Source: Embiotoca jacksoni (Eukaryota > Chordata > Actinopteri > Embiotocidae). Taken from it: a stretch of DNA of 64,000 nucleotides. The stretch is from NCBI GenBank assembly GCA_022577435.1, contig JAKOON010000011.1:10222992-10286991 (forward strand), in the 5' to 3' direction. The notes beneath the pieces are model-generated. The model was not told where the DNA came from. It saw only the letters and a list, made by a program, of their open reading frames with translations, and did no database searches. Position 1 is the stretch's first letter; every line of letters starts with the position of its first letter. Made by a program: the position numbers and the translations under genes. Positions 36,357-44,830 of the stretch are shown here, in pieces.

Positions 36357-38319
36357 TCTTGCTCTCGTCTCGACCGCCTCACAAACAAAATGATGGCAGC
36401 AGCTGCCACGCTGCAGCTGATGTCACCGGTTACCATGGCAACCGGCGCCCAGCTGTGACGCTGCAGCGCGAGGAGGGGTCCGGCAGAGTGTGTGTGTTTG
36501 TGTGCAGTACAGTGCATTATCCAAGCAGATGTGTCTCTCTGTCCACACATCTGAAGTCCGAGGACACAAAAAAGAGCATCTTCATTCCATGAAATAATTT
36601 TTTTGTTTTTCTGATTCTGCTACTGTTTCCAGTTAATCAATCAAACCGCAGCAGATATGTGATATCGATCGTGTTAACTCCTTTCTACTAAAGGTCAGGT
36701 TTCCCCAAGTTGTATCCTTCTGCTAAAGCAGCGTTCACATCAGATGGATTTAATCAACTTATCAGACGTTCGCTCAGGTCAATCAACCTGCAGTCGGTAA
36801 TCATCTGTTAGAAGTCTAGCCAGGCCTCAAATTTCCAGCAGAAAACAAATGGCAGCTGAACCTCAGTGAAAGTGTCAGAAGTCAGTTCTGCGTAAAGAGG
36901 ATCTGATCACGACTGGACTGAAGGTTTCTAAGAAGACTCCGCAGCTCTGAAACAATGTGTGGAAACTGGATGGGCTCCAAAAGTAATCGCACCATCAGAG
37001 GATCAATACATCAAGCTGTGATGCTTCATCGCCGATATAGAAATCACTAATAAAACACTCCAGTCAGCAAAAAAGTCCCGCCGTCAGAAAATCTGCGAGA
37101 AGACGAGGAGCGTCTCAGAAGCTTTGTTCGAATTGGATTTGTTTCCCAGATCAGATCTTCGAGACAGACGGTCCGCGCTGTCGTTCACAAGCGAGCGGAT
37201 CGGATTTAGTGCGTTTTCAAGACATCATCATCATCAACCTATCTGCGTTGGTTGCCGTGGCAACGTCGCGTAGCTACGCTGGGCTGATGCGGCTTTTTCT
37301 GACGTGGCTTTTTCTGACGTGGATGGCAAGTGCCAGCAGACGGTTTTATTCGGGCGTCTGTCCACGGACTGTTGTGTCCCAAAACCTAAACTGTCTGACA
37401 GTTAGGAGCCAGCAGAGCGTCTGGACTGAGACGGGTCGGAATTGCTTTTCAAACCTCCAAATTTGTTTTGGATCCGGTTTCATGTGGGATTTTTTTTTGC
37501 TGTTCAGACTTTCAAAAATCATCCGGATACAATCTGGATATGACGAACAACGGATTTGATCCGGCCCACTGGTCTTAAATATGTAAAAGAAGAGCTAACA
37601 CACAAAAACAAGAGGCGGATACATCATAATAATATATATAACACCACAATGAGGCTGCCTTTTGTCTTCCTTTTACTGTATTTTTGCTTTCTGCTCATCA
37701 TATTTATGTGTTCTGTGTTGTGTTTTATGAACTGAAACATTTTTCTGACAGTAAAGCTGCTTGATTTGTGGCTCATATTTGAGTTTTGCACAAAATTATG
37801 AGAGGAAACGGGACCGGAGGGCATCTGGAGCACCATCTGGTCTGCAGAACCGCGCGGTGACCCTGCAGCCGTGTCTTCTGTTCTGCTGCAGATCGACACG
37901 ATGGCACCTTAAACTCCTGACCTCTATATAACCTGAACTCTGACCGGATTCGCAGCACGAGTTGGAAAAACACTTGGTTATTGACCGTCCAGACGGAAGG
38001 TATTTGATATAATATTTATGTTGTAAAACTCCTTTGTGCTTTGAGGAAGTTACATTTCTTGTGATGAAGAGTAACAGAACAGCTGAACCGCATTGTTTTA
38101 GGGGGGTTTGTTGACTTAGCACAATAAAATGAAGTCAGATCTCATCATTACCAGACTCTGGGTCCTGGTTCCCGGTGACGACAGGTCAGAGTGGAACCGG
38201 GGGAACATAACACAAACACAGTGAGTGATGAAGCCGCTCACCTGGATCATGTAGAGCTGAGCGATGCGGTACTCCTCCACGCTCATCGGCATGGGGATCC
38301 GGTACTCCTTGATCAGCAT
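11981..38319 (-). CDS. pitpnm2: Membrane-associated phosphatidylinositol transfer protein 2 (Nir3), complete, 26 coding exons
   Basis: PITPNM2 moves phosphatidylinositol and phosphatidic acid between ER and plasma membrane at contact sites. Coding exons on minus, in order: 38242-38319, 28198-28412, 26757-26878, 26264-26497, 25525-25851, 24347-24442, 24056-24160, 22904-22968, 22330-22420, 20925-21078, 20640-20826, 20407-20526, 19021-19232, 18759-18934, 17384-17554, 17151-17291, 16311-16472, 15927-16205, 15404-15552, 15102-15218, 14463-14579, 14226-14374, 13977-14126, 13076-13259, 12863-12991, 11981-12349. They sum to 4299 nt: 1432 residues plus TAG. All junctions are GT-AG and all phases close. 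Domains: PITP about 1-255, FFAT motif 352-358, lipase-like segment about 415-600, DDHD about 698-1028, LNS2 about 1174-1345. The C-terminus (SMSIAAGCWGR then LLGPK) and the N-terminus match PITPNM2, not PITPNM1 or PITPNM3. Human PITPNM2 is about 80 residues shorter, as recalled, mainly because of exons 16-18. Confidence 0.96.
12863..14126 (-). CDS. pitpnm2: pitpnm2 exons 23-25: LNS2 domain core
   Basis: Exons 13977-14126, 13076-13259 and 12863-12991. LNS2 binds phosphatidic acid at the plasma membrane. It begins near residue 1174 (EFVVFSIDGSFAASVSIMGS) and continues with GYLIVYVTGRPDMQKQRVV and FPHGIVSFCDGLVHDPLRHK. This is a HAD-like fold related to lipin. The catalytic DxDxT motif appears as SIDGS (1179-1183), so the first Asp is replaced. 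That is usual for Nir proteins and fits binding without phosphatase activity. The final exon ends IVGRPTKKMQHQCQ. Confidence 0.96.
13397..13720. repeat. Tandem array of about 58-60 bp units in pitpnm2 intron 23
   Basis: About six imperfect units of the pattern gaggttt...cttcctgttaaaag, ...agtttttcctttccactg. Later units diverge most. The unit resembles a segment of a common teleost dispersed repeat, here locally multiplied. Confidence 0.7.
14226..14579 (-). CDS. pitpnm2: pitpnm2 exons 21-22: segment before LNS2
   Basis: Exons 14463-14579 (NVTANHRVNDAVFTEDG to MVTLTGEK) and 14226-14374 (IDIHIMTQPPSGEWVYFNTE to GVYPVKMVV). This beta-rich region precedes and supports the LNS2 fold in Nir proteins. 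The donors gtgaat and gtaggc are acceptable though not optimal. Confidence 0.95.
15102..15552 (-). CDS. pitpnm2: pitpnm2 exons 19-20: end of DDHD domain
   Basis: Exons 15404-15552 and 15102-15218. Exon 19 gives RWWGSKRLDYALYCPDALTA and FPTVALPHLFHASYWESTD, which carry the conserved Asp and His residues of the DDHD signature. Its donor is gttcgc, an unusual but usable GT site. Exon 20 gives VMRHENSSILELDGKEVSEF and a basic stretch REKWLRKRTHVKIR. Confidence 0.95.
15927..17554 (-). CDS. pitpnm2: pitpnm2 exons 15-18: DDHD segment plus three cassette-type linker exons
   Basis: Exons 17384-17554, 17151-17291, 16311-16472 and 15927-16205. Exon 15 carries YNLFHPADPSASRLEPLL, a conserved DDHD block. 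Exons 16-18 form a linker of about 190 residues that is much longer than the one I recall in human PITPNM2. Exon 17 has RRASEASIASQVSGLAESY, including a basophilic kinase-type RRAS site (860-863). Exon 18 is Ser/Asp/Thr-rich with D-x-T repeats at about 944-963. All four exons start and end in phase 1 (171, 141, 162 and 279 nt), so any of 16-18 could be skipped without changing frame. Confidence 0.9.
18759..19232 (-). CDS. pitpnm2: pitpnm2 exons 13-14: linker and start of DDHD domain
   Basis: Exons 19021-19232 and 18759-18934. Exon 13 encodes a Ser-rich, basic linker (SRHLSRSNIDIPR, LPRKRSDSSTYELD). Exon 14 starts the DDHD domain at about residue 698 (KFDFDVTDFFLFGSPLGLV then LALRKTVMPSLD). 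DDHD domains occur in lipid-metabolising and lipid-binding proteins. In Nir proteins this region contributes to lipid handling rather than proven hydrolysis. Confidence 0.94.
19386..20316. mobile_element. Degenerate mariner-like element with long inverted repeats (copy A)
   Basis: Lies in pitpnm2 intron 12. The left arm 19386-19558 and right arm 20163-20316 are imperfect inverted copies of each other (gcaataaaaaggttcagg versus ccgttttattgc at the outer ends; gtacgtgaac versus gttcacgtac inside). Between them are translation fragments of a mariner transposase C-terminal half, in shifting frames: a piece reading EFVPPESDCQ, a VNTEFYRR-type piece and a LAPCDFF-type piece. Frameshifts and stops make it non-functional. 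Related copies lie at 30.93 and 48.48 kb. Confidence 0.75.
20407..22968 (-). CDS. pitpnm2: pitpnm2 exons 8-12: lipase-like middle region
   Basis: Exons 22904-22968, 22330-22420, 20925-21078, 20640-20826 and 20407-20526. Order of peptides: SKIHVLILVLHGGNILDTGS; VMRVHYPAALGRLAIRVVPC; NLSPYSYEGCLSSSQDHVPL; then VCVIGDCVGGILGFDALC. The last is the equivalent of the alpha/beta-hydrolase elbow, but the nucleophile Ser is Cys here (GDCVG, 563-567), as in other Nir proteins. Exon 12 ends with SSRRGSAISVQ, a basophilic phosphosite-like motif. Exon 11 uses the weak donor gtcggt. Confidence 0.95.
21100..22320 (-). other. pitpnm2 intron 9
   Basis: AT-rich intron with no gene. It contains a loosely repeated segment (gtacatttgaactaatgag words at about 21.2 and 21.63 kb). 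Nothing else is recognisable. Confidence 0.6.
23970..24000 (+). promoter_or_regulatory. CTCF-like motif beside a short inverted repeat
   Basis: acaccagggggcgctgcag matches the CTCF core closely. The preceding ccctggtgt/acaccaggg pair forms a short hairpin-like inverted repeat. It lies in pitpnm2 intron 7. Function untested. Confidence 0.4.
24056..24442 (-). CDS. pitpnm2: pitpnm2 exons 6-7: FFAT motif
   Basis: Exons 24347-24442 and 24056-24160. Exon 6 encodes ISEWRMQSIARDSEDSTDDE followed by FFDAH; the next codon, split across the junction, is Glu. EFFDAHE at 352-358, preceded by acidic residues, is a canonical FFAT motif. FFAT motifs dock on VAP proteins of the ER and so tether the protein at ER-plasma membrane contacts. 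Exon 7 gives EDFSDNEDMFSKKITKWNSN and a further acidic stretch. Confidence 0.96.
24316..24342. repeat. (GAT)n short tandem repeat next to exon 6 donor
   Basis: About eight GAT units immediately downstream (minus sense: ATC) of the exon 6 splice donor in pitpnm2. Confidence 0.85.
24640..25010 (-). repeat. Dispersed repeat family A, reverse copy
   Basis: In pitpnm2 intron 5. Contains gactgtatgtaaaagtgg, taccaccgagtgccacaag, gggggcgtgtctgtttgatt and ggtcacttctggctccaaaa, in the same order as the copy at 7.74-8.11 kb. Confidence 0.75.
25525..26878 (-). CDS. pitpnm2: pitpnm2 exons 3-5: rest of the PITP lipid-transfer domain and acidic linker
   Basis: Exons 26757-26878, 26264-26497 and 25525-25851. 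Key peptides: YTCPFVEKFSIDIETYYK; MCAYKLCKVEFRYWGMQSKI then ERFIHDVG; VMVRAHRQAWCWQDEWYGL (about 221-239). These are the signature blocks of class II PITP domains, which enclose a single phospholipid. After about residue 255, exon 5 turns into a Glu/Thr/Ser-rich linker ending KQWSTSSKSSNRSSKRG. Confidence 0.96.
28198..28412 (-). CDS. pitpnm2: pitpnm2 exon 2: PITP domain, N-terminal half
   Basis: A 215-bp exon encoding KKSREESCGEGSGVEILENK, then a block with GGSGQYTHKVYHIGKHIPSW and EEESWNAYPYTRTR. These are highly conserved PITP residues around the lipid-binding pocket. The acceptor is ccttgcag and the donor gtgagg; the Arg codon is split and completed in exon 3. It lies 9.8 kb from exon 1. 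Confidence 0.96.
30150..30480. repeat. Teleost dispersed repeat (ccatccattatc...cccggaacc type)
   Basis: Starts near ccatccattatctttacccg, continues with ggctggaacctatcccagct and gggagaacatgcaaactcca, and ends ggattccaacccggaacc. I recognise this as a very common interspersed sequence in fish genomes. I am not sure of its transposon class, and no coding frame is intact. Confidence 0.75.
30930..31800 (+). mobile_element. Degenerate mariner-like element (copy B)
   Basis: Shares the left arm (gggactgctcctgtta), the internal ctacggagatgaagcgacga and gtcagactgtcaacaccgag blocks, and the ctgtgacttctctctgttcc end with copy A. The transposase relic is broken by stops and by an internal insertion (31388-31616). 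It lies in pitpnm2 intron 1. Confidence 0.7.
31388..31616 (+). mobile_element. Possible solo LTR inserted in mariner-like copy B
   Basis: A 229-bp block absent from copies A and C at this point. It starts TGTTATGG and ends GATAACA, giving TG...CA ends with a short TGTTAT/ATAACA inverted repeat. A tatttagtctgtg segment in the middle resembles a promoter region. I see no clear target-site duplication, so another insertion type is possible. Confidence 0.45.
33055..33215. repeat. Dispersed repeat fragment shared with 27.1 kb
   Basis: cacgttaaaactttacagca, then agaaata.acatgtttccagcctgg, acagaaaacagtt and a ccgccaagatggtgacag block. The first part recurs at 27.15-27.23 kb in pitpnm2 intron 2. Noncoding. 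Confidence 0.65.
34205..34310. repeat. Teleost dispersed repeat fragment
   Basis: aagtgaatatcacaaatcac followed by gcctcaggcagctttacaat and ccttagaccctcaattt. Recognised as a common fish interspersed sequence. Class not determined. Confidence 0.5.
35318..35890. repeat. AGAGGATGAATCC / TTAGCATGC dispersed family, two copies
   Basis: Two diverged copies (about 35318-35480 and 35755-35890) with aactactggatggatt, gttggtgatcctctgac and agcaccaccagcagg. Between them is a segment with repeated ctaacatgctaattagcac-type words (35590-35740). Related copies lie at 51.99-52.54 and 59.69-59.79 kb. Confidence 0.7.
36325..36360. repeat. (CT)n microsatellite
   Basis: About 16 CT units with one interruption, in pitpnm2 intron 1. 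Confidence 0.95.
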
Positions 38320-38445
38320 GGCTGTGCTTGGATCGAGCCGACTCCGTGGGGGGGGAAGCAGTGTGGGAGGGTAGACGCTCCTCTCGGTCCGCTATCCGAG
38401 CAGCATGTCCACACAGCGACGGACGGGACGCCGCATTACTCGCAC
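38242..38445 (-). CDS. pitpnm2: pitpnm2 exon 1 of the coding region, with 5' UTR segment and start codon
   Basis: Minus strand. ATG at 38319-38317 in the context cacagccATGc starts MLIKEYRIPMPMSVEEYRIA then QLYMIQ (26 codons to the donor at 38242). This is the invariant N-terminus of PITPNM proteins, so the start is secure. 38320-38445 is 5' UTR, preceded by a good acceptor (cctctctcag at 38446 onward). The UTR contains a 15-codon uORF (38436-38392, including stop) and the stop codon of a second uORF coming from upstream exons. Genomic sequence alone cannot exclude that the exon extends further 5'. Confidence 0.93.
38392..38436 (-). promoter_or_regulatory. pitpnm2: Upstream ORF in pitpnm2 leader (14 residues)
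   Basis: ATG at 38436-38434, stop TAG at 38394-38392; the encoded peptide is MRRPVRRCVDMLLG. It ends 72 nt before the main ATG. Its ATG overlaps the TAA of the proposed preceding uORF by one base (TAATG). Confidence 0.6.
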
Positions 38446-39149
38446 CTGAGAGAGGAGAGACGACAGCAGACCTTCAGAAGGAGGGAGACACGCATCCGTC
38501 CGGTCAGCCGGCAGCGCTGCTCACCACCCAGAGGAGTTGTTAGCATGTTTTTCTCGAGGATTAAACCCCCCCCCCATGCACGAGCCAATACATCCTGTGC
38601 GAGTCCTCCACTCAGCCCTCCAGCAGATCTGTTACAAGGTAATCCATTGACCCAGCAACAGCCCTGAAATCCCCCAGCAACCTAATTCCCAAGTTCGCCT
38701 ATACGCCAAAGATGCAGCCAAGATGGGGTCAGTGTCGCCTTTAAATTCCTACGCTTCACCGCAGCGGAGGAAAGTACGTTTATTCAAGGATCTTACTAAT
38801 ATGTAAGCATAGGTATTTCAGTATTTCAATTGACCTGCTGTGTTATTATTCTGCTTCATGGGAAATATTTTACTTTTTATTCTAATTAACACCTAAATTT
38901 ACTAGTTTTTACTAAAAAAAAATGTAAATAAAAAAATCAGTTTATCAAATATGCTGTTTATATTCTTTGTATCCTTAATGAGTCTTTTAAACTGCTTAAA
39001 CACTAGAGGACAGCAGAAACACGATATATCCTCCTTTTTTTAAGTGGATGGATTTTTTTCTTTTGCTCTAGCTACTTTCAGACAGACACAGTTTTAATTG
39101 TTACTATTTTTTTGTCTTTTTTTTTTTTCAGCTTTCATACAAACGCTTT

Positions 39150-40680
39150 CAACCAAGCACCAAGAGACTCAGAACAATCAAAGAGAGATGATTGTAAAGA
39201 GACGCAAACTATTGAACAAAACAAAAGAAAAGGAACAAAACAACAAAAAACAAAAAACAACCAGGAAGAGATGCAAACAGATAACGAGAGAGATTGAACT
39301 GCAAAGAGATGCAAAATGAACTCAAATGGATGCAAACTCAGTCACTGCACAAAAGACACAAAATGGGCCAATAAGAGATGCACAATGACCACAAAATGAC
39401 ACAACCAGCTTGATCGCAAAGAGACACAAACAACTAAACTAATCACAAACTAAAGAATAAACAGACTTAAAAAGGAACCAAATACACAAAATAACCTGAA
39501 AGAGATGCAAACAGAGTACAAAGAGATCTCAAATTTCCAGACCAAAATAGACATTTTACGACTGATTGATGATTTGATGTTTCATTTGGTTTAAATCTCC
39601 AGCAGAAATATCATGAAACGATATTAATTCAGCTTTAAAAATACTAAATGCCAGCTTTAAGACGTGCACAAAATTCAATTAAATCAAATCCTTTTCAATT
39701 GTAGCTTTAAATTTAGTTTGAATTTGAAGAAAAGTAGCTCGTCTGCTCCCTAAAAACTCGACTCCATCCATCTTTTCCTCCACCATCGACGCCCACCTCT
39801 CCAAACTGAGCTGCTGTGTCGTTCCTCCACTTGCTGCAGCCAGAACAAGGGCAACCAGTTGTGTACTGAGGAGGGTCACATGACAATGACTACTTAATCT
39901 TAGACAGATGATGGCGGGCAGACGGTAAATCTAATGCTGTTTTAGCATGAGAGAAGGAGAAGGAGGAGGAGGAGGAGGAGGAGGAGGAGAAGGAGGAGGT
40001 CAGAGTGAGGAGCTGATGTCAAATAGTGTGTAGGTGGTGTTGCTCCATCTGTGGATGATTAGGCGGTGCATGTGTGGTCAAGCGGCTACAGCAGATGAAC
40101 CATGGAGGTCATGGAGTACAGCGGTACGGTCAAGACTTCCGTTTAGCAGCTGAAGAGATATTTCCTTCAAGAAGAGGGAAATGAAACACTCTTGATTTAA
40201 AAAAAAAAAAAAAAACTAAACTAAAAAAGGCACATTAACAGCAACAAACAAAAAGAGGCAAAAATGCTGATATTGATGGGCAATTTTAGGAATTTTGGAA
40301 CAAAATGACTGCCAAGAGACACAGAAGCACCAATAATGGGTGCAAAATGATCAGAGAGAAATAAAACAACCAGGAAGAGACAATAAACAACCAGAAAAAG
40401 ATGCCAACAGATAATGAGAGCGAGATGGACCTGCAAAGAGACGCAAAACGAACACAAATGGATGCAAACCCTCTGTAAAGAGAGAAAACGACTCCCAAGA
40501 GAGACAAAAACGCTAATAAGAGGTGCAAAATGATCAGAGAGAAAGGAAACAACCAGAGAGATGCAAAACAACCGAAAAGAGATGCAAAACAGCCAAAAGG
40601 AGATGAAAAATAACCAGAAAGAGATGCAAAACAACCAGAAAGAGATGCAAAACATCTGCAAAAAGACACGAAAGAAACAC
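39150..40680. repeat. AACAACCAGAAAGAGATGCA-type repeat arrays
   Basis: Two blocks (39150-39530 and 40200-40680) of a loosely tandem 12-24 bp motif of the form acaaaaGAGAtgcAAAacaacc. Better-ordered units lie at 40550-40660. Related sequence lies at 53640-53950 and 56690-56765. The 210-codon minus-strand ORF across the second block is a product of the repeat (Phe/Cys/Leu-rich) and is not a gene. A separate GGA tract lies between the blocks at 39957-40000. Confidence 0.75.
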
Positions 40681-41654
40681 ACCATGAACACGCGGATGGA
40701 TGGAGGGGCTTCTATATGTCTGGTCCTCCGGCCTGTGGTCTCTGAACTGTATCGACGCTCAATAGTGTAATTTTTTAATAGTGTAAATTGAAGATTCATC
40801 TTATTTACGAGGCTATGTGATAAACAGCAGTAACAGGAGTTAGTCGTCTCCATCAGCCATGAATGAACACTGAGCTCCGAGTGGCTCTCCGGAGGCTCTA
40901 ATGTACGACCTTATTTACTGAGCAGAGGGAGTCTGAGCAATGATGCAATTACAGCAGAGAAATGGAGCGGCGTTTCTCACCGAATCCTGTGAAGAATGAG
41001 TCCTTGACCTACAGAAGAGCAGCTATATTTAGACTCTCCGCGATCCCCATCGAGCAAAACATGAGACGGATGAAACCCGACACGTCCACAAGATGGGTGG
41101 ACAGAAAGACAGAAAGCGCCATGCGTGACAAACGGGCCTTTTGGGGTTTTTTTATGCAGAAGGATTTTTTTGTTTTTTTTGTTTTATTGCCTCCATCAGC
41201 TCCGCGAGGGGTGAGTCAGCATATCAAACACGGCATCCTCCTTCCACCGAGGAAGACGAGCACGAACTGAAGGAGTGAACCGAAGAGGAGGGCAGGCAGG
41301 AAGTTACTGGAGACGCAATGATTAGCCAGAAACTATCAAATAAATTATCAATTAATCCTTGTTTTTTAAAAGCAAAAATGCCAGTTGTTGAGTGAATATG
41401 TTTGGAGAGGTGTTCAGACAAAACAAGACCTGAAAAGGCAACATCATTTGTGGACCCAATGTTACTCCTTCAGGGTGCAATGACGGTCAACGACAAAAAA
41501 GTTGTTCATGCTGTTCAGTGTGTCTGCAACATGCTGCAAGTGAGTGTTTTCCAGAACAGTATACGTTAATATTGCAAATATTGCAAAACCAGCTAAACCT
41601 AAATTACCAAACAGCTAACAACCCTCAGAGGCCTTCAGAACATCACAGTAGATC

Positions 41655-41700
41655 TCAACAGGAACAGTCTCTGAACTTTTTTGATCCACCCTCACACAGT
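41655..41700. mobile_element. Terminal fragment of the mariner-like family
   Basis: caacaggaacagtctctgaa is identical to the right arm of copy A near 20285-20304. Only the end is preserved. Confidence 0.5.
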
Positions 41701-42741
41701 AAATCAGATTTTATTTCACTCCTCACTAATAAGATGAGCATTTATCCCTGAGACTACAACATTAAGACACGGGACTCTCCCTTGGAAGACAACCACAAGC
41801 TTCAAATGCATTTTTCAGTCTAAGAGCGTCGAGTTTATCGAAGAGCAAAGTAGCCTCGGAGCCTGAATGTGGCTCCGTTCCCATTGACTACTTTGGAAAT
41901 GTGATGAACACTCAGTTCAAACCAAAACAAAGATGCCTTGGGCTGATGGCCTCTTTCAGTCAGAACAAACCACAACACATCGAGCTCTCCATTTTAATCC
42001 ATTTAACTGATGAGGCTGCCAGCTCGTATTGTGGCACTAGAGACAAAACAATCGGAAAGGAAGCCTGGTCTCTTTGGAAATGTCACGATGGCGAGGAAAT
42101 ATGTCAACAACCACCAACACAATCAAAGAGAAAGACTGACATCATGCAGCTGCCTTTAAAACATGAAAAGCTTTTCTAATTGAGCTCACAGCCAGAAATC
42201 ACAGTCGGTCAGTGTTCGTGCAGCCTCCGCAGGGAAAGTAACTGTCTCATCTGCACCCCTGAGAGGGTGACTGCCGGCCAGCTGCCTTCCATCAAAGTCC
42301 TGTGCGAGAAGGCCAGCAGCTAAATTGTACCAGCCGAGTCAGAGGAAAGCAGCTCTGGTCTATTAAACACAGCGGTTTGTTCCTGAGGGCCGACTCTGCT
42401 CAAATGTACGCCAATCCCGAGTTCGGCCGTAGAGACCGATGTGACTGTTTCAGCCTGAATGTTAAAAACTGACCACTTTTCCTGTGGAAATAAGATCCAC
42501 TGTTTACTAATGCAAACGTTTGCAATACACAAAGATTTCCAGGAATACGTACAACACGTCAGATCAAAGACTTGCAGTAACCTTTTGACCCACTGGGGGC
42601 AGTGACGATCCACCGTGACTCAATGCCTGCAGTCTGGCGTTTTGGTTGATGCTATCTTGGTTTTTTGGAAGCAGAAGTGACTGGGTAAGTACTCCACATT
42701 ATTCCATACTATTTAGTGTACCAGAAAGTGACGACAACTGT

Positions 42742-43255
42742 TGGTTTGTGAATGTTATGAAGCCTCCAGTTCAGATTTTGTCCGTCACCATCTTGCTAGT
42801 TCGGAGCGGTTTGTAGCAGGAAGTAACCATATTTGGACGAGCTGGGAGAGGAGCGAGCGGTGGATCTGACTGATCTGATTGGAAACGTGACGATACTATG
42901 TCCCGCCCACCAATAGCTGTAACCTGACTGCACCACAGGCCTGTCAATCAAACAAACACGCCCCCAAAAACACGTCTTTTGAAGCTTATTTTCTAATTAA
43001 TGACAGATTATTTTCAGATGGACCTCCAGAAAACTAATAAGAAACAATGATTTTAGCTACTTACACCGAGATAACTGGTGGAGACATTTTATTTACTTTG
43101 TATTTGATGAGAGAAGTTGAATGGGAGTCTATGGAGCCAGTGGCTTTTTGGAGACAACCTCTAGTGGCACTCGGTGGTATTGCAGCTTAAGGCACTTTTG
43201 CATCGGCATCATTTTTCAGACCTGGAAGCCAGTTTTATATACAGTCTATGTTCGA
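42742..43255 (+). repeat. Dispersed repeat family A, near full-length copy
   Basis: Begins ggtttgtgaatgttatgaag and continues with accatatttggacgagctgg, tgtcccgcccaccaatagct, gacctccagaaaactaataa, tgaatgggagtctatggagc and ends atatacagtctatg. Block by block it is nearly collinear with 62042-62530, so the two copies are young or co-evolving. No open frame; non-autonomous. Confidence 0.8.
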
Positions 43256-44601
43256 AACGCAGTCATCTAGCATCTGTAGATGATTGACAGCTTCTTGCTC
43301 CTCCTCCCCGACGACTCAGGAACTCAACGTGAGCCGTGATTGGTCCAGGTCGTACTCGTAGTGTTGCCAGCCTACCAACAAAGACACGGCAAAAGATTAT
43401 GGCACTTTAATTTGATCCGACATAGTTTCTGTAGCAAAAGACAAATATATCATCTGTGATGTAAACTGGAAACCCGTCTGTGCAGTTTGAGGTTTCCTAA
43501 GTCCTTTTTTTTTTTGTGTGTAAAAATCATGTTTAATTCATGAAAGTCAAATCAACGTTAAATCCTCGAGCAGAATGCATAACTAATGAATCATCTTCTT
43601 CACGGGAACATGCAGAAGCAGCGTGTTTACACACTCAGTGTACGAACCAGATGTTTCTGACGTGCACCAGAAGATTTACGAGCAACAGGCTGACGCTTTG
43701 CTCCACATCACAGTTCGATGCAGGAGGATTCGACTCTGGCGGTCGGAGGAGTCGTGCTGCGAGAACGAGATCCCCTGATGGGATTTATGTTAGAAATCAC
43801 AACACAGGTTTTTAAAACACGTGCGGAAACATGCCGACACGCAAGATGAGTCAGATGACGTCTACAAACGCACGGCGAGGACGATTTCTGCTGCTTTAAA
43901 CAGCCCGGCGCTTCTTTTATCAAAATCAGTTCGAAAATATTGCGATAAGAAATGATCAAAAGACTCCTATAATCACTGATTATCACACTACTGAGCACAT
44001 CTCAGCACATCGTCACCACCCAGCATGACAACATGTTTCAGAGTGTAAGTTTGTGTTTTCATAGATGTATCTGCATTAAAATGGTGTCACAGCTGGTCAT
44101 ATTTGTAATTAATGCCATGAACTAGAATATTAGTTCGATATTAGTATTATTTTTATAAGAAATAACTCATTCATAATCTGTTTTCATGAAGATTTGCAGC
44201 ATGCGGTGATTTTTTTTTTTCTTGCATTAATTTCGACATTTTAAACTAACACCTGCATATTTTTCTGCATCGGCCCCCCCCGGGCACGCTGTGATTCTGT
44301 TTTTAATCATGCATGAGACCGAGCGTTTCTTTTCCCCCACCAGATGGTTCGAGGACTGTTTCAAGGATTCTGGAGATGAAAATACGTTTTCTCTCTGTGA
44401 CATGTGTTTGCACGCGAGTCACACGGTGCGACGGCACATTTCTCATCCTCACAAAATAAACCAGCACACGTCTAAAAATCACAGAACTGCAGCAGCCACC
44501 TGCAGATCGTCAGTCCAACAGGCAGCATCCGTGTCGTAGTCGCTCACCTGCTTTCACCACGTTTTAACCGTCATTATTTCACACGTTAAAGAAGTGTTTA
44601 C

Positions 44602-44830
44602 CTCGCAGACTGATCCTCTGAGCTCAGGGGCCGACGCCGATTCCAGTCCCACAGAGTCCCAGTCCAGTCCCCATCCCTGCACTCCTTCCTTCCTTCCTCT
44701 GCGGTCAGCCGGTCCTCGCCTGCTCGCCTCCCCCCCCCCCCCCCCCCCACCCCTACTCCTCCTTCTCCTTCTCCTCCTCCTGCTCCTCCTCTTCCTCGGA
44801 ACAGGAAGGAGCTTCTGAAATCCTCACGGT
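44602..44830 (-). promoter_or_regulatory. pitpnm2: Possible alternative first exon and promoter of pitpnm2
   Basis: On minus, a GC-rich stretch ends ...gatcagtctgcgag followed by a good donor gtaaac (44601-44596). No acceptor is seen upstream, only GA-rich sequence, a G run and a CTC/GAG tract (plus 44729-44800). That suits a transcription start rather than an internal exon. Splicing to the 38.4-kb exon would give a short leader lacking uORF 1. Confidence 0.3.

Larger units (their letters stand above)
28413..38241 (-). other. pitpnm2: pitpnm2 intron 1
   Basis: A 9.8-kb intron with no protein exon found on either strand. It is packed with repeats: a teleost dispersed repeat (30150-30480), mariner-like copy B with an LTR-like insertion (30.93-31.8 kb), family A fragments (33.06-33.21 kb), a second dispersed family (34.20-34.31 kb), AGAGGATGAATCC-type copies (35.3-35.9 kb) and a CT microsatellite (36.33 kb). 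Confidence 0.75.
38500..44600 (-). other. Proposed pitpnm2 5' UTR intron, left part
   Basis: No coding exon was recognised. Apart from the listed repeats there is a mariner arm fragment at 41655-41700 (caacaggaacagtctctgaa) and generic AT-rich sequence. Confidence 0.5.

Noticed and set aside
40221..40853. A 210-codon minus-strand ORF, the longest in the window
   Set aside because: It is a Phe/Cys/Leu/Ser repeat produced by the AAAGAGATGCAAAACAACC-type array. No start context, splice signals or domain.
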